Below, one piece after another: positions 48,863 to 60,020 of a stretch of 64,000 bases of DNA (the first letter of the stretch is position 1; every line of letters begins with the position of its first letter). Made by a program: the position numbers and the translations under genes. Source of the stretch: Vespa crabro (lineage: Eukaryota; Arthropoda; Insecta; Hymenoptera; Vespidae); assembly GCF_910589235.1 (NCBI RefSeq), contig NC_060955.1, forward strand, positions 9,878,837 through 9,942,836. The letters are read 5' to 3'. The notes below the pieces were generated by a model. The model made no database searches. It saw nothing but the letters and a program-made list of their open reading frames with translations, and was not told the DNA's origin.

Positions 48863-51575
48863 GAACGAGATTTCAACTTTTCGTTTTTCGACGATACGAG
48901 TATATGAGCGTAAAATCTCATATACGAACGAAACAATGTTAAAACTTCGATTCCAATATAAAATAGATGTTTGATCTTATGAAATGCAATGTTCTGCATC
49001 AATTGGTAACATTTTTCAAACTTTGGCGCAAGTATTACTAAAGATTTCACGAAATTAAATTCGCGTATAGCGAAATTCGCGTATGTCGATTAAGTTTTCG
49101 ATAAAAATCATATGAAAACGCCTATTTAAACATAGCAAACACGTTATATTCTTGTTATATTCTTTATTCTTCATCGATAGAATATAAAATCAATGAAATT
49201 GAACGAGATTTCAACTTTTCGTTTTTCGACGATACGCGTATATGAGCGAAAAATCTCATATACGAACGAAACAATGTTAAAACTTCGATACCAATATAAA
49301 TTAGATGTTTGATCTTATGAAATGCAATGTTCTGCATCGATTGGTAACATTTTTCAAACTGTGGCGCAAGTATTACTAAAGATTTCACGAAATTAACTTC
49401 GCGTATAGCGAAATTCGCGTATGTCGATTAAGTTTTCGATAAAAATCATATGAAACGCCTATTTAAACATAGCAAACACGTTATATTCTTGTTATATTCT
49501 TTATTCTGCATCGCAAGAATATAAAATCAATGAAATTGAACGAGATTACAACTTTTCGTTTTTCTACGATACGCGTATATGAGCGAAAAATCGTATTTAC
49601 GATGCGAAACAATGTTAAAACTTTGATTCCAATATAAAATAGATGTTTGATCTTATGAAATGCAATGTTCTGCATCGATTGGTAACATTTTTCAAACTGT
49701 GGCGCAAGTATTACAAAAGATTTCACGAATTTAACTTGGCGTATAGCGAAATTCGCGTATGTCGATTAAGTTTTTCGATAAAAATCATACGAAAACGCCC
49801 ATTTAAACATAGCAAACACGTTATATTCTTGTTATATTCTTTATTCTTCATCGATAGAATATAAAATCAATGAAATTGAACGAGATTTCACCTTTTCGTT
49901 TTTCGACGATACGCGTATATGAGCGAAAAAAACTCATATACGAACGAAACTATGTTAAAACTTCGATTCCAATATAAAATAGATGATTGATCTTATGAAA
50001 TGCAATGTTCTGCATCGATTGGTAACATTTTTCAAACTGTGGCGCAAGTATTACTAAAGATTTCACGAAATTAACTTCGCGTATAGCGAAATTCGCGTAT
50101 GTCGATTAAGTTTTTCGATAAAAATCATACGAAAACGCCTATTTAAACATAGCAAACACGTTATATTCTTGTTGTATTCTTTATTCTTCATCGATAGAAT
50201 ATAAAATCAATGAAATTGAACGAGATTTCACCTTTTCGTTTTTCGACGATACGCGTATATGAGCGAAAAATCTCATATACGAACGAAACAATGTTAAAAC
50301 TTCGATGCCAATATAAAATAGATGTTTGATCTTATGAAATGCAATGTTCTGCATCGATTGGTAACATTTTTCAAACTGTGGCGCAAGTATTACAAAATAT
50401 TTCACGAATTTAACTTCGCGTATTGCGAAATTCGCGTATGTCGATTACGTTTTTCGATAAAAATCATATGAAAACGCCTATTTAAACATAGCAAACACGT
50501 TATATTCTTGTTATATTCTTTATTCTGCGTCGATAGAATATAAAATCAATAAAATTGAACGAGATTTCAACTTTTCGTTTTTCGACGATACGCGTATATG
50601 AGCGAAAAATAGTATATACGATGCGAAACAATGTTAAAACTTCGATTCCAATATAAAATAGATGTTTGATCTTATGAAATGCAATGTTCTGCATCGATTG
50701 GTAACATTTTTCAAACTGTGGCGCAAGTATTACTAAAGATTTCACGAAATTAACTTCGCGTATAGCGAAATTCACGTATGTCGATTAAGTTTTTCGATAA
50801 AAATCATATGAAAACGCCTATTTAAACATAGCAAACACGTTATATTCTTGTTATATTCTTTATTCTTCATCGATAGAATATAAAATCAATGAAATTGAAC
50901 GAGATTTCAACTTTTCGTTTTTCGACGATACGCGTATATGAGCGAAAAATCGTATATACGATGCGAAACAATGTTAAAACTTAGATTCCAATATAAAATA
51001 GAAGTTTCATCTTATGAAATACAATGTTCTGCATCGATTGGTAACATTTCTCAACCTGTGGCTCAAGTATTACTAAAGATTTCACAAATTTAACTTCGCA
51101 TATAGCGAAATTCGCGTATGTCGATTACGTTTTTCGATAAAAATCATATGAAAACGACTATTTAAACATAGCAAAAACGTTATTTTCTTGTTATATTCTT
51201 TATTCTTCATCGATAGAATATAAAATCAATGAAATTGAACGAGATATCAACTTTTCGTTTTTCGACGATACGCGTATATGAGCGTAAAATCTCATATACG
51301 AACGAAACAATGTTAAAACTTCGATTCCAATATAAAATAGATGTTTGATCTTATGAAATGCAATGTTCTGCATCGATTGGTAACATTTTTCAAATTTTGG
51401 CGCAAGTATTACTAAAGATTTCACGATATTAACTTCGCGTATAGCGAAATTCGCGTATGTCGATTAAGTTTTTCGATAAAAATCATACGAAAACGCCCAT
51501 TTAAACATAGCAAACACGTTATATTCTTGTTATATTCTTTATTCTTCATCGATAGAATATAAAATCAATCAAATT
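48863..51575. repeat. Monomers m145-m152: includes second copy of the 44.0-46.1 kb segment
   Basis: Starts are 48863, 49201, 49538, 49878, 50218, 50557, 50897 and 51237; boxes A, A, B, A, A, B, B, A. From about 49430 the block copies 44000-46140. Copy-specific changes are ATCGCAAGAAT at 49511, CGTATTTACG at 49592, one extra A in GCGAAAAAAACTC near 49923, CAAAATATTTCAC near 50397 and AGAAGTTTCATC at 51001. m146 is only 337 bp, from a short T-run (AAGTTTTCG) and a lost A (ATGAAACGCC) near 49430-49456. Confidence 0.84.
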
Positions 51576-54500
51576 GAACGAGATTTCAACTTTTCGTTTT
51601 TCGACGATACGCGTATATGAGCGAAAAATCTCATATACGAACGAAACAATGTTAAAACTTCGATACCAATATAAAATAGATGTTCGATCTTATGAAATGC
51701 AATGTTCTGCATCGATTGGTAACATTTTTCAAACTGTGGCGCAAGTATTACTAAAGATTTCACGAAATTAACTTCGCGTATAGCGAAATTCGCGTATGTC
51801 GATTAAGTTTTTCGATTAAAATCATATGAAAACGCCAATTTAAACATAGTAAAAACGTTATTTTCTTGTTATATTCGCAATTCTGCATCGATAGAATATA
51901 AAATCAATGAAATTGAACGAGATTTCAACTTTTCGTTTTTCGACGATACGCGTATATGAGCGAAAAATCGTATATACGATGCGAAACAATGTTAAAACTT
52001 AGATTCCAATATAAAATAGATGTTTTATCTTATGAAATGCAATGTTCTGCATCGATTGGTAACATTTCTCAAACTGTGGCTCAAGTATTACTAAAGATTT
52101 CACAAATTTAACTTCGCATATAACGAAATTCGCGTATGTCGATTACGTTTTTCGATAAAAATCATATGAAAACGACTATTTAAACATAGCAAAAACGTTA
52201 TTTTCTTGTTATATTCTTTATTCTTCATCGATAGAATATAAAATCAATGAAATTGAACGAGATATCAACTTTTCGTTTTCCGACTATACGCGTATATGAG
52301 CGTAAAATCTCATATACGAACGAAACAATGTTAAAACTTCGATTCCAATATAAAATAGATGTTTGATCTTATGAAATGCAATGTTCTGCATCGATTGGTA
52401 ACATTTTTCAAACTTTGGCGCAAGTATTACTAAAGAATTCACGATATTAACTTCGCGTATAGCGAAATTCGCGTATGTCAATTAAGTTTTTCGATAAAAA
52501 TCATATGAAAACGACTATTTAAACATAGCAAAAACGTTATTTTCTTGTTATATTCTTTATTCTTCATCGATACAATATAAAATCAATGAAATTGAACGAG
52601 ATATCAACTTTTCGTTTTTCGACGATACGCGAATATGAGCGAAAAATCTCATATACGAACGAAACAATGTTAAAACTTCGATTCCAATATAAAATAAATG
52701 TTCGATCTTATGAAATGCAATGTTCTGCATCGATTGGTAACATTTTTCAAATTGTGGCGCAAGTATTACTAAAGATTTCACGAAATTAACTTCGCGTATA
52801 GCGAAATTCGCGTATGTCGGTTAAGTTTTTCGATAAAAATCATACGAAACGCCTATTTAAACATAGCAAACACGTTATATTCTTGTTATATTCTTTATTC
52901 TGCATCGATAGAATATAAAATCAATGAAATTGAACGAGATTTCAACTTTTCGTTTTTCGACGATACGCGTATATGAGCGAAAAAACGTATATACGATGCG
53001 AAACAATGTTAAAACTTTGATTCCAATATAAAATAGATGTTTGATCTTATGAAATGCAATGTTCTGCATCGATTGGTAACATTTTTCAAACTGTGGCGCA
53101 AGTATTACATAAGATTTCACGAATTTAACTTCGCGTATAGCGAAATTCGCGTATGTCGATTAAGTTTTCGATAAAAATCATATGAAATCGACTATTTAAA
53201 CATAGCAAAAACGTTATTTTCATGTTATATTCTTTATTCTTCATCGATAGAATATAAAATCAATGAAATTGAACGAGATATCAACTTTTCGTTTTTCGAC
53301 GATACGCGTATATGAGCGAAAAATCTCATATACGAACGAAACAATGTTAAAACTTCGATTCCAATATAAAATAGATGTTTGATCTTATGAAATGCAATGT
53401 TCTGCATCGATTGGTAACATTTTTCAAACTGTGGCGCAAGTATTACTAAAGATTTCACGAAATTAACTTCGCGTATAGCGAAATTCGCGTATGTCGATTA
53501 AGTTTTTCGATAAAAATCATATGAAAACGCCTATTTAAACATAGCAAACACGTTATATTCTTGTTATATTCTTTATTCTTCATCGATAGAATATAAAATC
53601 AATGAAATTGAACGAGATTTCAACTTTTCGTTTTTCGACGATACGCGTTTATGAGCGAAAAATCTCATATACGAACGAAACAATGTTAAAACTTCGATAC
53701 CAATATAAAATAGATGTTCGATCTTATGAAATGCAATGTTCTGCATCGATTGGTAACATGTTTCAAATTGTGGCGCAAGTATTACTAAAGATTTCACGAA
53801 ATTAACTTCGCGTATAGCGAAATTCGCGTATGTCGATTAAGTTTTTCGATAAAAATCATATGAAAACGACTATTTAAACATAGCAAAAACGTTATTTTCT
53901 TGTTATATTCTTTATTCTGCATCGATGGAATATAAAATCAATGAAAGTGAACGAGATATCAACTTTTCGTTTTTCGACGATACGCGTATATGAGCGAAAA
54001 ATCGTATATACGATGCGAAACAATGTTAAAACTTTGATTCCAATATAAAATAGATGTTCGATCTTATGAAATGCAATGTTCTGCATCGATTGGTAACATT
54101 TTTCAAACTGTGGCGCTAGTATTACTAAAGATTTCACGAAATTAACTTCGCGTATAGCGAAATTCGCGTATGTCGATTAAGTTTTTCGATAAAAATCATA
54201 TGAAAACGCCTATTTAAACATAGCAAACACGTTATATTCTTGTTATATTCTTTATTCTTCATCGATAGAATATAAAATCAATGAAATTGAACGAGATTTC
54301 AACTTTTCGTTTTTCGACGATACGCGTATATGAGCGAAAAATCTCATATACGAACGAAACAATGTTAAAACTTTGATACCAATATAAAATAGATGTTTGA
54401 TCTTATGAAATGCAATGTTCTGCATCGATTGGTAACATTTTTCAAACTGTGGCGCAAGTATTACTAAAGATTTCACGAAATTAACTTCGCGTATAGCGAA

Positions 54501-56323
54501 ATTCGCGTATGTCGATTAAGTTTTTCGATAAAAATCATATGAAAACGCCTATTTAAACATAGCAAACACATTATATTCTTGTTATATTCTTTATTCTTCA
54601 TCGATAGAATATAAAATCAATGAAATTGAACGAGATTTCAACTTTTCGTTTTTCGACGATACGCGTATATGAGCGAAAAATCTCATATACGAACGAAACA
54701 ATGTTAAAACTTCGATACCAATATAAAATAAATGTTCGATCTTATGAAATGCAATGTTCTGCATCGATTGGTAACATTTTTCAAATTGTGGCGCAAGTAT
54801 TACTAAAGATTTCACGAAATTAACTTCGCGTATAGCGAAATTCGCGTATGTCGGTTAAGTTTTTCGATAAAAATCATACGAAACGCCTATTTAAACATAG
54901 CAAACACGTTATATTCTTGTTATATTCTTTATTCTGCATCGATAGAATATAAAATCAATGAAATTGAACGAGATTTCAACTTTTCGTTTTTCGACGATAC
55001 GCGTATATGAGCGAAAAATCGTATATACGATGCGAAACAATGTTAAAACTTTGATTCCAATATAAAATAGATGTTCGATCTTATGAAATGCAATGTTCTG
55101 CATCGATTGGTAACATGTTTCAAATTGTGGCGCAAGTATTACTAAAGATTTCACGAAATTAACTTCGCGTATAGCGAAATTCGCGTATGTCGATTAAGTT
55201 TTTCGATAAAAATCATATGAAAACGACTATTTAAACATAGCAAAAACGTTATTTTCTTGTTATATTCTTTATTCTGCATCGATGGAATATTAAATCAATG
55301 AAAGTGAACGAGATATCAACTTTTCGTTTTTCGACGATACACGTATATGAACGAAAAATCGTATATACGATGCGAAACAATGTTAAAACTTTGATTCCAA
55401 TATAAAATAGATGTTCGATCTTATGAAATGCAATGTTCTGCATCGATTGGTAACATTTTTCAAACTGTGGCGCTAGTATTACTAAAGATTTCACGAAATT
55501 AACTTCGCGTATAGCGAAAATCGCGTATGTCGATTAAGTTTTTCGATAAAAATCATATGAAAACGCCTATTTAAACATAGCAAACACGTTATATTCTTGT
55601 TATATTCTTTATTCTTCATCGATAGAATATAAAATCAATGAAATTGAACGAGATTTCAACTTTTCGTTTTTCGACGATACGCGTATATGAGCGAAAAATC
55701 GTATATACGATGCGAAACAATGTTAAAACTTTGATTCCAATATAAAATAGATGTTTGATCTTATGAAATGCAATGTTCTGCATCGATTGGTAACATTTTT
55801 CAAACTGTGGCGCAAGTATTACAAAAGATTTCACGAATTTAACTTCGCGTATAGCGAAATTCGCGTATGTCGATTAAGTTTTCGATAAAAATCATATGAA
55901 ATCGACTATTTAAACATAGCAAAAACGTTATTTTCATGTTATATTCTTTATTCTTCATCGATAGAATATAAAATCAATGAAATTGAAAGAGATATCAACT
56001 TTTCGTTTTTCGACGATACGCGTATATGAGCGAAAAATCTCATATACGAACGAAACAATGTTAAAACTTCGATTCCAATATAAAATAGATGTTTGATCTT
56101 ATGAAATGCAATGTTCTGCATCGATTGGTAACATTTTTCAAACTGTGGCGCAAGTATTACTAAAGATTTCACGAAATTAACTTCGCGTATAGCGAAATTC
56201 GCGTATGTCGATTAAGTTTTTCGATAAAAATCATATGAAAACGCCTATTTAAACATAGCAAACACGTTATATTCTTGTTATATTCTTTATTCTTCATCGA
56301 TAGAATATAAAATCAATGAAATT
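51576..56323. repeat. Monomers m153-m166: shuffled mosaic of a few monomer types
   Basis: Starts are 51576, 51915, 52255, 52594, 52932, 53271, 53610, 53949, 54289, 54628, 54966, 55306, 55646 and 55985. No single period fits, but segments recur out of order: back of 52594 with back of 54628 (TAAATGTTCGATC, GTCGGTTAAG, ATACGAAACGCC); backs of 53610 and 54966 (AACATGTTTCAAATTG); 53949 and 55306 (GATGGAATAT, GAAAGTGAACG, GCGCTAG; offset 1,357); and 52932-53609 with 55646-56323 (GAAATCGAC, TTTTCATGTTAT; offset 2,714). GTTCGATC instead of GTTTGATC marks this block. A local cluster, TATTCGCAATTC, occurs at 51872. Confidence 0.83.
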
Positions 56324-56860
56324 GAACGAGATTTCAACTTTTCGTTTTTCGACGATACGCGTATATGAGCGAAAAATCTCATATACGAACGAAACAATGT
56401 TAAAACTTTGATACCAATATAAAATAGATGTTTGATCTTATGAAATGCAATGTTCTGCATCGATTGGTAACATTTTTCAAACTGTGGCGCAAGTATTACT
56501 AAAGATTTCACGAAATTAACTTCGCGTATAGCGAAATTCGCGTATGTCGATTAAGTTTTTCGATAAAAATCATATGAAACGCCTATTTAAACATAGCAAA
56601 CACGTTATATTCTTGTTATATTCTTTATTCTGCATCGATAGAATATAAAATCAATGAAATTGAACGAGATATCAACTTTTCGTTTTTCGACGATACGCGT
56701 ATATGAGCGAAAAATCTCATATACGAACGAAACAATGTTAAAACTTCGATTCCAATATAAAATAGATGTTTGATCTTATGAAATGCAATGTTCTGCATCG
56801 ATTGGTAACATTTTTCAAATTGTGGCTCAAGTATTACTAAAGATTTCACGAAATTAACTT

Positions 56861-56867
56861 CGCGTAT
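56861..56867. other. 16-bp deletion scar in monomer m168 (323 bp)
   Basis: Normal monomers read CTTCGCGTAT, then AGCGAAATT, then CGCGTATGTCG, so the seven-base word CGCGTAT occurs twice, 16 bases apart. Here one copy and the bases between are gone, leaving CTTCGCGTATGTCG. This is the expected product of slippage or pairing between short direct repeats. It removes the hairpin element. The same scar sits 1,340 bp downstream at 58201. Confidence 0.92.
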
Positions 56868-58200
56868 GTCGATTAAGTTTTTCGATAAAAATCATATGAA
56901 AACGCCTATTTAAACATAGCAAACACGTTATATTCTTGTTATATTCTTTATTCTGCATCGATAGAATATAAAATCAATGAAATTGAACGAGATATCTACT
57001 TTTCGTTTTTCGACGATACGCGTATATGAGCGAAAAATCTCATATACGAACGAAACAATGTTAAAACTTCGATTCCAATATAAAATAGATGTTTGATCTT
57101 ATGAAATGCAATGTTCTGCATCGATTGGTAACATTTTTCAAACTGTGGCGCAAGTATTACAAAAGATTGCACGAAATTAACTTCGCGTATAGCGAAATTC
57201 GCGTATGCCGATTACGTTTTTCGATAAAAATCATATGAAAACGCCTATTTAAACATAGCAAACACGTTACATTCTTGTTATATTCTTTATTCTGCATCGA
57301 TAGAATATAAAATCAATGAAATTGAACGAGATTTCAACTTTTCGTTTTTCGACGATACGCGTATATGAGCGAAAAATCGTATATACGATGCGAAACAATG
57401 TTAAAACTTTGATTCCAATATAAAATAGATGTTTGATCTTATGAAATGGAATGTTCTGCATCGATTGGTAACATTTTTCAAACTGTGGCTCAAGTATTTC
57501 TAAAGATTTCACGAAATTAACTTCGCGTATATCGAAATTCGCGTATGTCGATTAAGTTTTTCGATAAAAATCATATGAAAACGCCTATTTAAACATAGCA
57601 AACACGTTATATTCTTGTTATATTCTTTATTCTTCATCGATAGAATATAAAATCAATGAAATTGAACGAGATTTCAACTTTTCGTTTTTCGACGATACGC
57701 GTATTTGAGCGAAAAATCTCATATACGAACGAAACAATGTTAAAACTTTGATACCAATATAAAATAGATGTTTGATCTTATGAAATGCAATGTTCTGCAT
57801 CGATTGGTAACATTTTTCAAACTGTGGCGCAAGTATTACTAAAGATTTCACGAAATTAACTTCGCGTATAGCGAAATTCGCGTATGTCGATTAAGTTTTT
57901 CGATAAAAATCATATGAAACGCCTATTTAAACATAGCAAACACGTTATATTCTTGTTATATTCTTTATTCTGCATCGATAGAATATAAAATCAATGAAAT
58001 TGAACGAGATATCAACTTTTCGTTTTTCGACGTTACGCGTATATGAGCGAAAAATCTCATATACGAACGAAACAATGTTAAAACTTCGATTCCAATATAA
58101 AATAGATGTTTGATCTTATGAAATGCAATGTTCTGCATCGATTGGTAACATTTTTCAAACTGTGGCTCAAGTATTACTAAAGATTTCACGAAATTAACTT

Positions 58201-58207
58201 CGCGTAT
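58201..58207. other. 16-bp deletion scar in monomer m172 (323 bp)
   Basis: Identical to the scar at 56861, in the matching monomer of the second 1,340-bp unit. Two identical scars one HOR period apart show that the deletion arose once and the four-monomer unit was then duplicated. Confidence 0.92.
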
Positions 58208-59464
58208 GTCGATTAAGTTTTTCGATAAAAATCATATGAAAACGCCTATTTAAACATAGCAAACACGTTATATTCTTGTTATATTCTTTATTCTGCATCG
58301 ATAGAATATAAAATCAATGAAATTGAACGAGATATCTACTTTTCGTTTTTCGACGATACGCGTATATGAGCGAAAAATCTCATATACGAACGAAACAATG
58401 TTAAAACTTCGATTCCAATATAAAATAGATGTTTGATCTTATGAAATGCAATGTTCTGCATCGATTGGTAACATTTTTCAAACTGTGGCGCAAGTATTAC
58501 AAAAGATTGCACGAAATTAACTTCGCGTATAGCGAAATTCGCGTATGCCGATTATGTTTTTCGATAAAAATCATATGAAAACGCCTATTTAAACATAGCA
58601 AACACGTTACATTCTTGTTATATTCTTTATTCTGCATCGATAGAATATAAAATCAATGAAATTGAACGAGATTTCAACTTTTCGTTTTTCGACGATACGC
58701 GTATATGAGCGAAAAATCGTATATACGATGCGAAACAATGTTAAAACTTTGATTCCAATATAAAATAGATGTTTGATCTTATGAAATGCAATGTTCTGCA
58801 TCGATTGGTAACATTTTTCAAACTGTGGCTCAAGTATTTCTAAAGATTTCACGAAATTAACTTCGCGTATAGCGAAATTCGCGTATGTCGATTAAGTTTT
58901 TCGATAAAAATCATATGAAAACGACTATTTAAACATAGCAAAAACGTTATTTTCTTGTTATATTCTTTATTCTGCATCGATGGAATATAAAATCAATGAA
59001 ATTGAACGAGATATCAACTTTTCGTTTTTCGACGATACGCGTATATGAGCGAAAAATCGTATATACGATGCGAAACAATGTTAAAACTTTGATTCCAATA
59101 TAAAATAGATGTTTGATCTTATGAAATGCAATGTTCTGCATCGATTGGTAACATTTTTCAAACTGTGGCGCAAGTATTACAAATGATTTCACGAATTTAA
59201 CTTCGCGTATAGCGAAATTCGCGTATGTCGATTAAGTTTTTCGATAAAAATCATATGAAAACGCCTATTTAAACATAGCAAACACGTTATATTCTTGTTA
59301 TATTCTTTATTCTTCATCGATAGAATATAAAATCAATGAAATTGAACGAGATTTCAACTTTTCGTTTTTCGACGATACGCGTATATGAGCGAAAAATCTC
59401 ATATACGAACGAAACAATGTTAAAACTTCGATTCCAATATAAAATAGATGTTTGATCTTATGAA

Positions 59465-59480
59465 ATGCAATGTTCTGCAT
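59465..59480. other. Short dyad ATGCA-ATGTTC-TGCAT in the conserved core (example)
   Basis: Five-base inverted arms flank a six-base spacer inside the part of the monomer that varies least from copy to copy (from GATCTTATG to CTGTGG). Occasional copies break an arm: TTGCA/TGCCT at 3175-3190, 7580-7595 and 14030-14045, and ATGATCTGCAT at 14371 and 16745. The arms are short, so the dyad may have no function. Confidence 0.55.
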
Positions 59481-59540
59481 CGATTGGTAACATTTTTCAA
59501 ACTGTGGCGCAAGTATTACTAAAGATTTCACGAAATTAAC

Positions 59541-59561
59541 TTCGCGTATAGCGAAATTCGC
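59541..59561. other. Overlapping inverted repeats TTCGC / GCGAA / TTCGC (example)
   Basis: TTCGC at 59541-59545, loop GTATA, GCGAA at 59551-59555, one A, then TTCGC at 59557-59561. The middle arm can pair with either neighbour, giving a five-base-pair hairpin with a five-base loop or a tight dyad around one A. The element recurs in nearly every monomer. The commonest variants change the loop and leave the arms intact: ATATA in H2 monomers, GAATA at 11733, 14788 and 17162, AAATA at 15467 and 17839, GTATT at 24972 and 30413. Arm changes also exist: TTGGC in one large subfamily from about 28364 on, and ATCGC in the 60-62 kb block. Confidence 0.8.
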
Positions 59562-60020
59562 GTATGTCGATTAAGTTTTTCGATAAAAATCATATGAAAA
59601 CGCCTATTTAAACATAGCAAACACGTTATATTCTTGTTATATTCTTTATTCTTCATCGATAGAATATAAAATCAATGAAATTGAACGAGATTTCAACTTT
59701 TCGTTTTTCGACGATACGCGTATATGAGCGAAAAATCTCATATACGAACGAAACAATGTTAAAACTTTGATACCAATATAAAATAGATGTTTGATCTTAT
59801 GAAATGCAATGTTCTGCATCGATTGGTAACATTTTTCAAACTGTGGCGCAAGTATTACTAAAGATTTCACGAAATTAACTTCGCGTATAGCGAAATTCGC
59901 GTATGTCGATTAAGTTTTTCGAAAAAATCATATGAAAACGCCTATTTAAACATAGCAAACACGTTATATTCTTGTTATATTCTTTATTCTTCATCGATAG
60001 AATATAAAATCAATGAAATT

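Larger units (their letters stand above)
56324..58935. repeat. 1,340-bp 4-mer HOR tagged by a 16-bp deletion
   Basis: Starts are 56324, 56662, 56985, 57324 in copy 1 and 57664, 58002, 58325, 58664 in copy 2; boxes A, A, A, B twice. Shared markers are TTTGATACC, ATGAAACGCC, the 16-bp deletion, GATATCTAC with AGATTGCAC and GTATGCCG, CACGTTACATTC, and AAGTATTTCTAAAG. The odd period (1,340 rather than about 1,356) is fully explained by the deletion. Differences include CGTTACGCG at 58033 and TATTTGAGCG at 57703. Confidence 0.9.
59344..59682 (+). repeat. Reference monomer, A-type box (339 bp)
   Basis: A clean example of the commonest monomer (m176). Base 1 is the G of GAACGAG; the orientation is arbitrary. 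It carries the A box (CTCATATACGAACG) at about bases 54-67, the short dyad ATGCA-ATGTTC-TGCAT at about 122-137, the dyad-rich stretch with TTCGC-GTATA-GCGAA at about 198-218, and the tail CGCC...CAAACACG...TTATATTC. By hand count it has 50 G, 53 C and 23 CpG, so about 30% GC with CpG near three times expectation. The tetramers TTCG or CGAA occur about eleven times. The tail beginning CGCC is one of two linked tail forms in the array; the other is CGAC...CAAAAACG...TTATTTTC. Confidence 0.95.
58936..60020. repeat. Monomers m175-m177: plain monomers between two HOR blocks
   Basis: Starts are 59004, 59344 and 59683; boxes B, A, A. m175 carries GATGGAATAT and ACAAATGATTTC. m176 is close to the array consensus. 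m177 has GATACC and a two-base loss in TTTTTCGAAAAAATC near 59922. There is no obvious higher-order unit. Confidence 0.85.

Noticed and set aside
59344..59682. CENP-B box (NTTCGNNNNANNCGGGN)
   Set aside because: Several TTCG words exist, but none is followed by the required A and CGGG at the right spacing; the monomer contains no CGGG.
59344..59682. Monomer as an ancient dimer of two ~170-bp halves
   Set aside because: GATTTCA recurs about 174 bases apart and CGCGTAT about 165-181 apart, but the halves do not otherwise align. The best internal echo (AATATAAAAT with ATG) is 112 bases apart, which does not fit.
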